64,000 bases of DNA from Martelella mediterranea DSM 17316 (GTDB lineage: Bacteria; Pseudomonadota; Alphaproteobacteria; Rhizobiales; Rhizobiaceae): positions 4,172,001 to 4,236,000 of the forward strand of contig NZ_CP020330.1 of the NCBI RefSeq assembly GCF_002043005.1, given 5' to 3'. Position 1 is the first letter of the stretch; each line of letters begins with the position of its first letter. Below the pieces are notes generated by a model that made no database searches, was not told the DNA's origin, and was given only the letters and a program-made list of their open reading frames with translations. Of the stretch, positions 1-6,799 are shown piece by piece. The translations under genes and the position numbers were made by a program.

Positions 1-87
1 CAGCGCCTTCAGGATCTGGCGTTCGGCGAAATAGATATCTTTCAGCGTATCAAGAAACAGGTCGTCGAGCGTTTTCTGCTTTGTCAT
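1..87 (-). CDS. YciE/YciF-like ferritin-like protein (DUF892), N-terminal part only
   Basis: The first 29 codons of a gene that runs off the left edge. The translation begins MTKQKTLDDLFLDTLKDIYF and continues AERQILKAL, which matches the opening helix of the YciE/YciF (DUF892) ferritin-like family; the 'DIYxAE+Q' pattern carries the first metal-ligand Glu of that family. A good ribosome site (GAGGAG) precedes the ATG at 87-85. These proteins are four-helix diiron-type bundles induced by stress in many bacteria; their biochemical role is poorly known. A general-stress promoter lies just upstream (130-155), which fits the family. The rest of the gene is outside the window, so completeness cannot be judged. 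Confidence 0.85.
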   Translation of the reverse strand, partial: MTKQKTLDDLFLDTLKDIYFAERQILKAL

Positions 88-129
88 TGGATTCTCCTCG
101 GTTGGCACCCGTCATTCGGATACCCATCA

Positions 130-155
130 AACGTCCCGTTCGCCGAAGCGGTTCC
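130..155 (-). promoter_or_regulatory. EcfG/RpoE2-type general stress promoter for the yciE/F-like gene
   Basis: On the minus strand the sequence reads GGAAC (155-151), 17 bases, then CGTT (133-130). This is the consensus of the alphaproteobacterial general-stress sigma factor EcfG/RpoE2 (GGAAC-N16/17-CGTT). Transcription would start near 123, giving a leader of about 36 nt before the ATG at 87. Confidence 0.8.
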
Positions 156-173
156 ATGCCGAATGCAGAACCT

Positions 174-205
174 CAAATATAAAGGGCGCAGCCTTCGCCG
201 CGCCC
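174..205 (-). terminator. Intrinsic terminator after the glutathione transferase gene
   Basis: Minus-strand stem GGGCGCGGC / GCTGCGCCC (205-197 and 192-184, one G-U pair) with loop gaag, followed by TTTATATTT (183-175). It lies 27 bp past the stop codon of the glutathione transferase gene and just before the next minus-strand promoter, so it insulates the two genes. Confidence 0.75.
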
Positions 206-231
206 GAAATCATAAGCCATCAGACCGAAAC

Positions 232-948
232 TCAGCCGGCGGCAGGCACCGTGAAGCCCTTCACGCTGGCCGGACGATCGGCGCAGCGTTCGACCCAAGC
301 CGAAACGGCCGGGAAATCGGCAAGCTTCAGTGCATCCTGCGCTTCATAATGGACGGACAGGCCCCGCACCCAGGGAAAGATCGCGATATCGGCAATGCTG
401 TAATCGGAAGGTTCTTCACCCATGATGAACTTGCGGTCCCTGAGCCGCCCTTCCAGCACGCCGAGAAGCCTGCGCGATTCATTGGTGTAGCGCTGCACCG
501 GATAGGGGTTGTTCGCGACCTTGTCGGCGGCATGTTTGAAGAAGTGACCAAACTGGCCGAACATCGGGCCGACGCCGCCCATCTGGAACATTACCCACTG
601 GATCACCTCATAGCGGCCAACCGGGTCATTGGGCATCAGGCGACCGGTCTTTTCGGCGAGGTAGATCAGGATCGCGCCCGATTCGAACAGGCCGATCGGC
701 TTTCCTTCCGGTCCTTCGGGATCGATGATCGCGGGAATCTTGTTGTTCGGGTTGAGCGACAGAAATTCCGGCGTCATTTGATCATCCCTGTCGAACGCCA
801 CCCGATGGGCCTCGTAAGGCAATTCCATCTCTTCCAGCGCAATCGAGACTTTCACGCCGTTGGGCGTCGGCAGGGAGTAAAGCTGGATGACATCCGGGTT
901 CTCGGCCGGCCAGCGTTGCGTAATGGGAAATTCCGACAGGCGAGACAT
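232..948 (-). CDS. Glutathione S-transferase, nu-class (YfcG/YghU-like)
   Basis: A 238-residue cytosolic glutathione transferase. The N-terminal thioredoxin-fold domain has TPNGVK at 28-33 and the glutathione-binding 'ES-G' turn (LFESGAI) at 88-94; the C-terminal helical domain has the SIADIA motif. TPNG and the overall pattern match the E. coli YfcG/YghU group, which are glutathione-dependent disulfide-bond reductases rather than classical conjugating enzymes. The start at 948 is chosen because GCAGGAG precedes it and the fold begins about 20 residues later; a 22-residue upstream extension lacks a ribosome site. It faces pcaI across a 313-bp intergenic region with several inverted repeats. 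Confidence 0.9.
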   Translation of the reverse strand: MSRLSEFPITQRWPAENPDVIQLYSLPTPNGVKVSIALEEMELPYEAHRVAFDRDDQMTPEFLSLNPNNKIPAIIDPEGPEGKPIGLFESGAILIYLAEKTGRLMPNDPVGRYEVIQWVMFQMGGVGPMFGQFGHFFKHAADKVANNPYPVQRYTNESRRLLGVLEGRLRDRKFIMGEEPSDYSIADIAIFPWVRGLSVHYEAQDALKLADFPAVSAWVERCADRPASVKGFTVPAAG

Positions 949-981
949 GGACGCTCCTGCAATATGTTTGATTGAAAGTAA

Positions 982-1087
982 TGGCGAGATGTGAAGTGGA
1001 TTGTCATTTCGCAAGACCTCTCATGTCATTTTTATGGCAAAAACGCGTCATCTCGCCAAAAAAGATGACGTTTTTTAAAAATCGTCA
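982..1087 (-). promoter_or_regulatory. Leader region with competing inverted repeats before the glutathione transferase gene
   Basis: Within the 313-bp gap between the divergent GST and pcaI genes. Minus-strand RNA could pair CGTCATCT (1070-1063) with AGATGACG (1053-1046), followed by CG and five T (1043-1039), a terminator-like hairpin. Alternatively TGGCGAGATG (1058-1049), which overlaps the second arm, pairs perfectly with CATCTCGCCA (991-982). The two pairings exclude each other. A near-palindrome with TGACG/CGTCA ends spans 1066-1087. The same repeats could instead be protein-binding sites. Confidence 0.4.
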
Positions 1088-1144
1088 CTTGTTTGTGCGG
1101 TTGCAGCAAATGTTCGACACCGCTGGCAAGACGATATCGGGAAA

Positions 1145-1159
1145 GTTCACAATGCGCAC
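1145..1159 (+). promoter_or_regulatory. Candidate PcaR operator upstream of pcaI
   Basis: GTTCACAATGCGCAC, about 100 bp before the pcaI start. It has the form GTTC-N7-GCAC, the shape I recall for the Pseudomonas putida PcaR box, and shares CACAATG with the inverted repeat in front of the IclR gene at 3909-3932. The shared core in both places supports binding by the same regulator. Confidence 0.5.
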
Positions 1160-1261
1160 AGTTTCGCACCCCTGTTGAACAAAGATCGCACTATGAACTT
1201 TTCGTCTGGCTGTCGACGCGCGCTGTCTTTAAAAACGCCCCAATGGAAGGAGATCCAGCAC

Positions 1262-1969
1262 ATGGACAAGACAGCGACGTCCCTGAGGGACACCGTCGCC
1301 GATATCTTCGACGGCGCGACCGTGATGATCGGCGGCTTCGGCGGTTCCGGCTCGCCGATCGAACTGATCCACGCCCTGATCGACCAGGGCGCGCGCGACC
1401 TGACCGTGATCAATAACAATGCCGGCAACGGTCATATCGGCCTGGCCGCGCTGATCGAGCAGGATCGTGTCGCCAAGATCATCTGCTCGTTTCCGCGCTC
1501 GTCCAATGCGACGGTGTTCAATGAACGCTATCTCGCCGGCAAGATCGAGCTGGAGATCGTGCCGCAGGGCACGCTTGCCGAGCGCATCCGCGCCGGCGGC
1601 GCCGGCATTCCCGCCTTCTACACGCCTACCAGCTATGGCACCGAGCTTGCGGAAGGCAAGCCGGTCGAGGAATTCGAAGGCCGGCATTATGTGCGCGAGC
1701 GCTGGCTGAAGGCCGACTTCGCGCTGATCAAGGCCGAGTGCGCGGACCCTCACGGCAATCTCACCTATCGCATGGCCGCGCGCAACTTCTCGCCACTGAT
1801 GGCGATGGCGGCGGCGAAGACGATCGTGCAGGCCTCCCGCATGGTGCCGCTGGGCGGCATCGACCCGGAACACGTCATCACCCCCGGCATCTTCGTCGAT
1901 ACCGTGGTGGAGGTTCCGCACCCGGTTCAGGAGGAAGTCCTGATGCGCGAGGAGGCGCGTTACCCATGA
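1262..1969 (+). CDS. pcaI: 3-oxoadipate CoA-transferase subunit A
   Basis: A 235-residue alpha subunit of a class I CoA-transferase. With PcaJ it moves CoA from succinyl-CoA to 3-oxoadipate in the beta-ketoadipate pathway for protocatechuate/catechol breakdown. The glycine-rich CoA-binding motif GGFGGSGSP is at 24-32. The start at 1262 has AAGGAG ahead of it; a longer in-frame start at 1175 adds 29 residues without homology. Its TGA overlaps the pcaJ ATG (ATGA), so the two subunits are translationally coupled. The thiolase pcaF follows, which is why I assign 3-oxoadipate rather than acetoacetate as substrate; sequence alone does not fully separate these families. Confidence 0.9.
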   Translation: MDKTATSLRDTVADIFDGATVMIGGFGGSGSPIELIHALIDQGARDLTVINNNAGNGHIGLAALIEQDRVAKIICSFPRSSNATVFNERYLAGKIELEIVPQGTLAERIRAGGAGIPAFYTPTSYGTELAEGKPVEEFEGRHYVRERWLKADFALIKAECADPHGNLTYRMAARNFSPLMAMAAAKTIVQASRMVPLGGIDPEHVITPGIFVDTVVEVPHPVQEEVLMREEARYP

Positions 1970-2649
1970 ACGACTTTTCCGACATCAAGCTCTCCAACGC
2001 CCAGATCGCCTGGCGCGCCGCGCAGGACATCGAGGATGGCGCCTATGTCAATCTCGGCATCGGCTTTCCCGAAATGGTCGCCAAGTTCCAGCCGGAAGGC
2101 AAGCAGGCGATCTTCCATACCGAGAACGGCGTGCTGGATTTCGGCCCCGCCCCGCCCGAAGGCGAGGAGGACTGGGACCTGGTCAATGCCGGCAAAAAGG
2201 CGATCACGCTGAAGCCGGGCACATCCTTCTTCCACCATGCCGACAGTTTCGCCATGGTGCGCGGCGGCCATCTCGACGTCGCCATTCTGGGCGCATACGA
2301 GGTTGCCGAGAACGGCGATCTCGCCAACTGGTCGACCGGCAAGGGCGGTATTCCCGCCGTCGGCGGCGCGATGGATCTGGTCCATGGCGCGGGCCGCGTC
2401 GCGGTGCTCACCGAGCACACTACCAAGAAGGGCCAGCCCAAGCTGGTCCAACGCTGCTCGCTGCCGCTGACCGGCGTCGGCTGCGTGACCCGCGTCTATA
2501 CCTCGCTCGCCGTGGTCGATATCGCCGGCGGCCGCTTCATCCTGCGGGAGAAACTGCCGGGACTGTCGGTTGAAGAGCTGCAGTCGGTCACCGGCGGCAC
2601 GCTACATATCGAGGGCGATGTGAAGGACCTGAAGGCACCGGAGATTTGA
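1966..2649 (+). CDS. pcaJ: 3-oxoadipate CoA-transferase subunit B
   Basis: A 227-residue beta subunit of the class I CoA-transferase. The catalytic glutamate, which forms the glutamyl-CoA intermediate, is E53 in the HTENGVLDFG motif; the family's conserved GHLDVAILGAYEV segment follows. It starts within the pcaI stop codon (4-bp overlap) behind GAGGAG. It forms a heterodimeric or heterotetrameric enzyme with PcaI and passes 3-oxoadipyl-CoA to PcaF, encoded 2 bp downstream. The rest of the aromatic-ring pathway genes are not in this window. Confidence 0.9.
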   Translation: MNDFSDIKLSNAQIAWRAAQDIEDGAYVNLGIGFPEMVAKFQPEGKQAIFHTENGVLDFGPAPPEGEEDWDLVNAGKKAITLKPGTSFFHHADSFAMVRGGHLDVAILGAYEVAENGDLANWSTGKGGIPAVGGAMDLVHGAGRVAVLTEHTTKKGQPKLVQRCSLPLTGVGCVTRVYTSLAVVDIAGGRFILREKLPGLSVEELQSVTGGTLHIEGDVKDLKAPEI

Positions 2650-2651
2650 CC

Positions 2652-3851
2652 ATGAGAGACGTTTATATCTGTGACTATATCCGCACCCCGATCGGCCGCT
2701 ATGGCGGCGCGCTCTCTTCCGTGCGCACCGACGATCTGGGCGCGATCCCGCTCAAGGCCCTGATGGCGCGCAATGCGGAGGTCGACTGGGCTGCGGTCGA
2801 TGACGTCATCTATGGCTGTGCCAACCAGGCGGGCGAGGACAACCGCAATGTCGCGCGCATGGCGCTGCTGCTGGCCGGCCTGCCGGAGAGCGTTTCCGGC
2901 ACCACGATGAACCGGCTGTGCGGTTCGGGCATGGATGCGGTGATCACCGCCGCCCGCGCGATCAAGGCCGGGGAGGCGGAACTGATGGTGGCAGGCGGCG
3001 TCGAATCGATGTCGCGCGCGCCCTTCGTCATGGGCAAGGCCGAAACCGCCTTCAGCCGGTCTGCCGAAATCTTCGACACCACCATCGGCTGGCGGTTCGT
3101 CAACCCGCTGATGAAGGCGCAGTACGGCGTGGATTCGATGCCCGAAACCGGCGAGAACGTCGCCGAGGACTTTTCCGTCAGCCGCGAGGATCAGGACAGG
3201 TTTGCGCTTGCTTCCCAGCAGAAGGCCGGCAAGGCAATGGCATCCGGCCGGCTGGCGCGGGAGATCACCCCGGTCTCGATCCCGCGCCGCAAGGGCGATC
3301 CGGTGATCATCGACACCGACGAGCATCCTCGACCCGACACCACTCTGGAAGCGCTGGCGAAGCTCAAAACCCCGTTCCGCGAAAACGGCACGGTCACCGC
3401 CGGCAATGCCTCGGGCGTCAATGACGGCGCGGCGGCCCTGATCGTGGCAAGCGCGGAGGCGGCAAAAAAGCACGGCCTCACGCCGATCGCCCGCGTGCTC
3501 GGCGGCGCGACCGCCGGCGTAGCACCCCGGATCATGGGCTTCGGGCCGGCCATCGCCTCGAAAAAGTTGTTGGCCCGCCTCGGCCTTTCGACGGACGACC
3601 TTGCCGTGATCGAGCTCAACGAGGCCTTCGCCTCGCAGGGCCTTGCCACGCTGCGCGACCTGAACATCGCCGATGACGATCCGCGCGTGAACCCGAATGG
3701 CGGGGCGATCGCGCTCGGCCATCCGCTCGGCATGTCGGGCGCGCGCATCACCGGCTCGGCGATGCTCGATCTCAAGCCGGGCGAGAAATCGCTGTCGACC
3801 ATGTGCATCGGCGTCGGCCAGGGGATCGCGATCGCACTGGAACGTGTCTGA
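2652..3851 (+). CDS. pcaF: 3-oxoadipyl-CoA thiolase
   Basis: A 399-residue thiolase II family enzyme that cleaves 3-oxoadipyl-CoA to succinyl-CoA and acetyl-CoA, the last step of the beta-ketoadipate pathway. The acyl-accepting Cys is C90 (NRLCGSGMDA), the catalytic His is H357 (GHPLGMSG), and the second Cys is C385 (CIGVGQG). Length is typical. An in-frame TTG overlaps the pcaJ stop at 2646, but the ATG at 2652 behind GGAG is the better start. Third gene of the pcaIJF operon, followed by the IclR-type regulator. Confidence 0.92.
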   Translation: MRDVYICDYIRTPIGRYGGALSSVRTDDLGAIPLKALMARNAEVDWAAVDDVIYGCANQAGEDNRNVARMALLLAGLPESVSGTTMNRLCGSGMDAVITAARAIKAGEAELMVAGGVESMSRAPFVMGKAETAFSRSAEIFDTTIGWRFVNPLMKAQYGVDSMPETGENVAEDFSVSREDQDRFALASQQKAGKAMASGRLAREITPVSIPRRKGDPVIIDTDEHPRPDTTLEALAKLKTPFRENGTVTAGNASGVNDGAAALIVASAEAAKKHGLTPIARVLGGATAGVAPRIMGFGPAIASKKLLARLGLSTDDLAVIELNEAFASQGLATLRDLNIADDDPRVNPNGGAIALGHPLGMSGARITGSAMLDLKPGEKSLSTMCIGVGQGIAIALERV

Positions 3852-3908
3852 CGACGGATGGGCGGCGCACGAACGCCGCCCTGCCGCCATTGCAGCCCGG
3901 CGGGACCT

Positions 3909-3932
3909 GTGCACAATGTGACCATTGTTCAC
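3909..3932. promoter_or_regulatory. Operator-like inverted repeat before the IclR gene
   Basis: GTGCACAATG (3909-3918), spacer TGAC, CATTGTTCAC (3923-3932): 10-bp arms with one mismatch. It ends 13 bp before the preferred start of the IclR-type gene, a typical place for autoregulation. The CACAATG core recurs upstream of pcaI at 1148-1154. Confidence 0.65.
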
Positions 3933-3945
3933 GATGAGACCACCT

Positions 3946-4701
3946 ATGCTCAAGTCCACGGATCATATCGCCTCCTTCGCCAAGGGATTGCGCGTCATCA
4001 CCTGCTTCGGCGCATCAACGCCCAGGCTTTCGATCGCCGAGGTGGCGGCGGCGACCGGCTATGACCGCGCCACCGCGCGGCGCTGCCTGCTGACGCTCCA
4101 TGCAGAGGGTTATGCCAGCTATGACGGCAAGTATTTCGCGCTGACCCCGCAGGCGCTGCGCCTCGGCATGAGCGCGCTCAACGCGCTGCCGCTGCCGCAA
4201 CGGGTCCAGCCCTGGCTCGATCAGGTTTCAGAGCAGATCGGCCAGTCCTGCTCGGTGGCGATCCTCGATGAAACCGAGATCGTCTACATCGCCCGCGCCG
4301 CTCAGCGGCGGGTGATGTCGATCGGGCTGATGCCGGGTTCGCGCCTGCCGGCCCATGCCACATCCATGGGCCGGGTGCTGCTTGCCTCGCTTCCCGAAGC
4401 CGAGGCCCGCGCCCTGATCGCGCGCGCCGACCTGACCCCGCGCACGCCGAAAAGCCTGACCGACCCGGATGATATCATGGCAAGCGTCAGAGCGGCGCAT
4501 CGCAACGGCTACTGCCTGATCGACGAAGAGGTGGAGACCGGCCTGCGTGCCATCGCCGTGCCCGTTCTCGACGGACGGGGACGCACCGTGGCAGCGCTCA
4601 ACACCGGCATGGCGGTGACCCGTGCGCCCGCCGAAAGCCTGATCGAAACCTACCTGCCGGCCCTTTTGAAAGTGCAGCAGAACCTCAAGCGGATCGTATA
4701 A
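3946..4701 (+). CDS. pcaR: IclR-family regulator of the pca genes (PcaR/PcaU/PobR type)
   Basis: A 251-residue regulator: N-terminal winged helix-turn-helix (about 20-75, LSIAEVAAATGYDRATARR) and C-terminal IclR effector domain (about 80-245). The ATARRCLLTL recognition helix and GxPLPAHATSMGRVLLA-like segment are characteristic of the PcaR/PcaU/PobR branch, which respond to beta-ketoadipate or protocatechuate. Position right after pcaIJF supports pcaR. Three starts are possible (3925 TTG, 3934 ATG, 3946 ATG); I prefer 3946 because the operator-like inverted repeat ends at 3932 and 3925 would lie inside it. The gene converges on a LysR gene with only 6 bp between the stops. Confidence 0.8.
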   Translation: MLKSTDHIASFAKGLRVITCFGASTPRLSIAEVAAATGYDRATARRCLLTLHAEGYASYDGKYFALTPQALRLGMSALNALPLPQRVQPWLDQVSEQIGQSCSVAILDETEIVYIARAAQRRVMSIGLMPGSRLPAHATSMGRVLLASLPEAEARALIARADLTPRTPKSLTDPDDIMASVRAAHRNGYCLIDEEVETGLRAIAVPVLDGRGRTVAALNTGMAVTRAPAESLIETYLPALLKVQQNLKRIV

Positions 4702-4707
4702 GGCCCT

Positions 4708-5655
4708 TCACCAGCTCGCGAGCATCTGGCCGGGCTTGGAACGCGCTAGCCGCTGATGGGCTCTTTCCGGCTCCATTTCCGGCATCATTTCCGCCTGACT
4801 GATATTGTCGAGCGAGGCGATGATGTGGTTGGAGAGCGCGGTGGTCAGCGATGCCGGCGCGCCCGGCCGCTTCATCAGGCCGATCTGGACCGGCTCCAGC
4901 GTGGGAAAGCCATCCGCCGGCGTCAACACCCGCATGCCGTTCCGGACCGCCGATTCGGGCAAGACCGAAACCGCCATGCCGGCGAGAACCGCCGAGGCCA
5001 GCACGGTTGCCGACCAGCTTGTGAACAGGATCCGGTATTCGCGCCCCACCCCATCCAGCGCCTTCACCGCCAGATCGCGCCAGCAGCAATCGCGGCGCCC
5101 GACGGCGAGCGGCACCGGCCGGTCCACCGGCAAAGGGTGGTTGGCGGAGGCAACCCAGCACAGCGCCTCGGTGCGCACCACTTCCGACTGGCGGGTGCGC
5201 GCATTATGCGTGACCAGCGCCAGGTCCAGCTCTCCCTGCTTCAGCCGTTCGGCCAGATCGACGGAGTCCTCGCAGACGATGTAGAGCTCGACATTGGGAT
5301 GGCTTCTGGCGAACCGGTTGATGATATCCGGCATATAGCGGTCGGCGTAATCGTCCGGCGTGCCGATCCTGAGCGAGCCCTGAAGCCGGTTCTCGTCAAA
5401 GGCGGTGATCGCCTCGTTGTTGAGGCGGATGATCCGGCGGGCGTAGTTCAGAAGCTTGTCGCCCTCGTCCGTCAGCCTCACCCCGCGCCCATCCTTGGTG
5501 AAGAGCTGCTTGCCGATCCGTTCCTCCAGCCGGCGCATCTGCATCGAGACGGCCGATTGCGTCTTGAACACATGCTCGGCCGCCCGCGTGAACGATCCGT
5601 AATCGACGATCGCGACGAAGGTCTGGAGCTGATCGATATCGAGTGGCGCTGCCAT
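4708..5655 (-). CDS. LysR-family transcriptional regulator
   Basis: A 315-residue LysR regulator: helix-turn-helix at about 5-65 (LDIDQLQTFVAIVDYGSF, then AAEHVFKTQSAVSMQMRRLE) and a two-lobed periplasmic-binding-like effector domain from about 90. The HTH resembles the LrhA/HexA branch. Alternative start at 5667 adds four residues; 5655 has GGTGA ahead of it. It is transcribed away from a DUF1127 gene across a 235-bp gap, and LysR regulators often control the divergent neighbour. The target and effector cannot be read from the sequence. Confidence 0.85.
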   Translation of the reverse strand: MAAPLDIDQLQTFVAIVDYGSFTRAAEHVFKTQSAVSMQMRRLEERIGKQLFTKDGRGVRLTDEGDKLLNYARRIIRLNNEAITAFDENRLQGSLRIGTPDDYADRYMPDIINRFARSHPNVELYIVCEDSVDLAERLKQGELDLALVTHNARTRQSEVVRTEALCWVASANHPLPVDRPVPLAVGRRDCCWRDLAVKALDGVGREYRILFTSWSATVLASAVLAGMAVSVLPESAVRNGMRVLTPADGFPTLEPVQIGLMKRPGAPASLTTALSNHIIASLDNISQAEMMPEMEPERAHQRLARSKPGQMLASW

Positions 5656-5819
5656 GGTATCACCCATCAAGTTCTATGATGAGTGATATTAGAAACATTC
5701 GTTGGACTGATCAATAAGAAATCGTCACTTTGTAACACAACGAAGCGAGCAGCGGCTCAGCGCCACCGGCAAGAATCGGGTGGCTGTCCGGGTGATAATA
5801 CAGTTTGTTCGCTTTGAAA

Positions 5820-5837
5820 GGAAGCCATGAGGCTTCC
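5820..5837 (+). promoter_or_regulatory. Short hairpin in the leader of the DUF1127 gene
   Basis: Perfect 7-bp arms GGAAGCC / GGCTTCC around ATGA, 54 bp before the DUF1127 start. It may be a 5' UTR stem or a regulator site; the GATAATAC at about 5789 is a possible -10 element upstream of it. Confidence 0.3.
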
Positions 5838-5890
5838 GCCCGCAAGCCGTGCAAAGCCGAAAAGGTTCGGCGCACACCAAGGAGGCGACA

Positions 5891-6160
5891 ATGTCGTTGA
5901 TTGAAAGGACATCCGCGAGCCGGATGAGCATCGGACATTCACTCTGGACTGGCATCAGCGCGTTCATTCGTGCTGCGCGGCGCTTTACGAAAAACCGACT
6001 GGCCCTGCAGCGCATGGCCGAGATGGACGATGCGCTGCTGAAGGATATCGGGCTATCGCGCCACGAAATCCATCGCGCCCATATGGCCCCGCTCTCCGAG
6101 GACCCGATGGCCGAGCTGCGCAAGGCAGCCGCCAATCGCGCCGCGCGCATGTATGTGTGA
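5891..6160 (+). CDS. Small DUF1127 (YjiS-like) protein
   Basis: An 89-residue basic protein with the DUF1127 domain at its centre: LQRMAEMDDALLKDIGLSRHEI, with the invariant 'L.DIG+SR' motif. Members are short arginine-rich proteins of alphaproteobacteria; CcaF1 of Rhodobacter binds RNA and affects RNA turnover, and Agrobacterium homologues influence growth and phosphate or carbon metabolism. This one has an N-terminal serine-rich region and a DUF1127 core (about 35-65). The start at 5891 follows AAGGAGG. A structured region and an intrinsic terminator follow downstream. Confidence 0.88.
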   Translation: MSLIERTSASRMSIGHSLWTGISAFIRAARRFTKNRLALQRMAEMDDALLKDIGLSRHEIHRAHMAPLSEDPMAELRKAAANRAARMYV

Positions 6161-6371
6161 ACGCATTCCGGCCACCTTCCAAGGCCACAAGATCACGCTC
6201 CGCTGCCTTGGCGGCGGAGCCTTGCCGCCCCTGGTGGCGGCACACCGGATTGGCGTTATTTGAAGGCCGTACGTCCCAACCACGGTCCGAGAAGGCGTCA
6301 TTTTCCCCGCAGGGTGGTTCAGCCTTCACTCTGCATTTTGCCCGGAAGCACTTGTGTTTCCGGGCTTTTTT
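6161..6371 (+). other. Structured intergenic region ending in a terminator (long 3' UTR or small RNA)
   Basis: No reading frame fits here. The first part holds overlapping GC-rich stems, for example CTCCGC/GCGGAG near 6199-6221 and GCCGCC/GGCGGC near 6226-6243. The region ends in a strong plus-strand terminator at 6340-6371. It is either an unusually long 3' end of the DUF1127 message or a separate small RNA. Confidence 0.35.
6340..6371 (+). terminator. Intrinsic terminator
   Basis: GCCCGGAA (6340-6347) pairs with TTCCGGGC (6358-6365) and is followed by six T. It works on the plus strand, 180 bp after the DUF1127 stop; on the minus strand there is no T tract. Confidence 0.85.
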
Positions 6372-6385
6372 GTGCGGTTTGGGCT

Positions 6386-6736
6386 TCAATCGGGTTGCCA
6401 GAGTTCGATTGGATTGCCTTCGGGATCATGGATCCTGGCAAAACGGCCGACGCCCGGCATGTCCCAATCGGGATTTGTGACGACGTCGATGCCGGCGGCG
6501 GTCAGGCGCGCCGAGAGGGCGTCGAGATCATCCACCCGGAAGTTGAGCATGAAACCCCGGTCTTCGGGAAAGTAGTCGCTGGTCGCCGGAAACGGAGCAA
6601 AGACCAAGGGGCCGGCAGCGGTTTGCCAGGGGCCGCCGGTCCCGGAGCCAACGCCCAGATGTTCAGCGTACCACGCGCCGAGCATCTCCGGGTCATGCGC
6701 GCGAAAGAAAAAACCGCCAATGCCGGTAACGCCCAT
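6386..6736 (-). CDS. VOC-superfamily (glyoxalase/bleomycin-resistance fold) protein
   Basis: A 116-residue single VOC domain made of two beta-alpha-beta-beta-beta units (MGVTGIGGFFFRAHDP to about 55, and FMLNFRVDDLDAL onward). The C-terminal 'RFARIHDPEGNPIELWQP' is the typical second half with a metal-ligand Glu. VOC proteins are metal-dependent enzymes or binding proteins of many specificities; the substrate cannot be named. The ATG at 6736 follows GGAGG; a GTG at 6748 is less likely. It lies 63 bp downstream of gshA in the same direction, so a role near glutathione metabolism is possible but is only inference. Confidence 0.85.
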   Translation of the reverse strand: MGVTGIGGFFFRAHDPEMLGAWYAEHLGVGSGTGGPWQTAAGPLVFAPFPATSDYFPEDRGFMLNFRVDDLDALSARLTAAGIDVVTNPDWDMPGVGRFARIHDPEGNPIELWQPD

Positions 6737-6799
6737 TCGAACCTCCACATCGCAGCCGTAGAATACCGGCGCGCGCGAAAGCCGTCCATGCCTGAAAAT

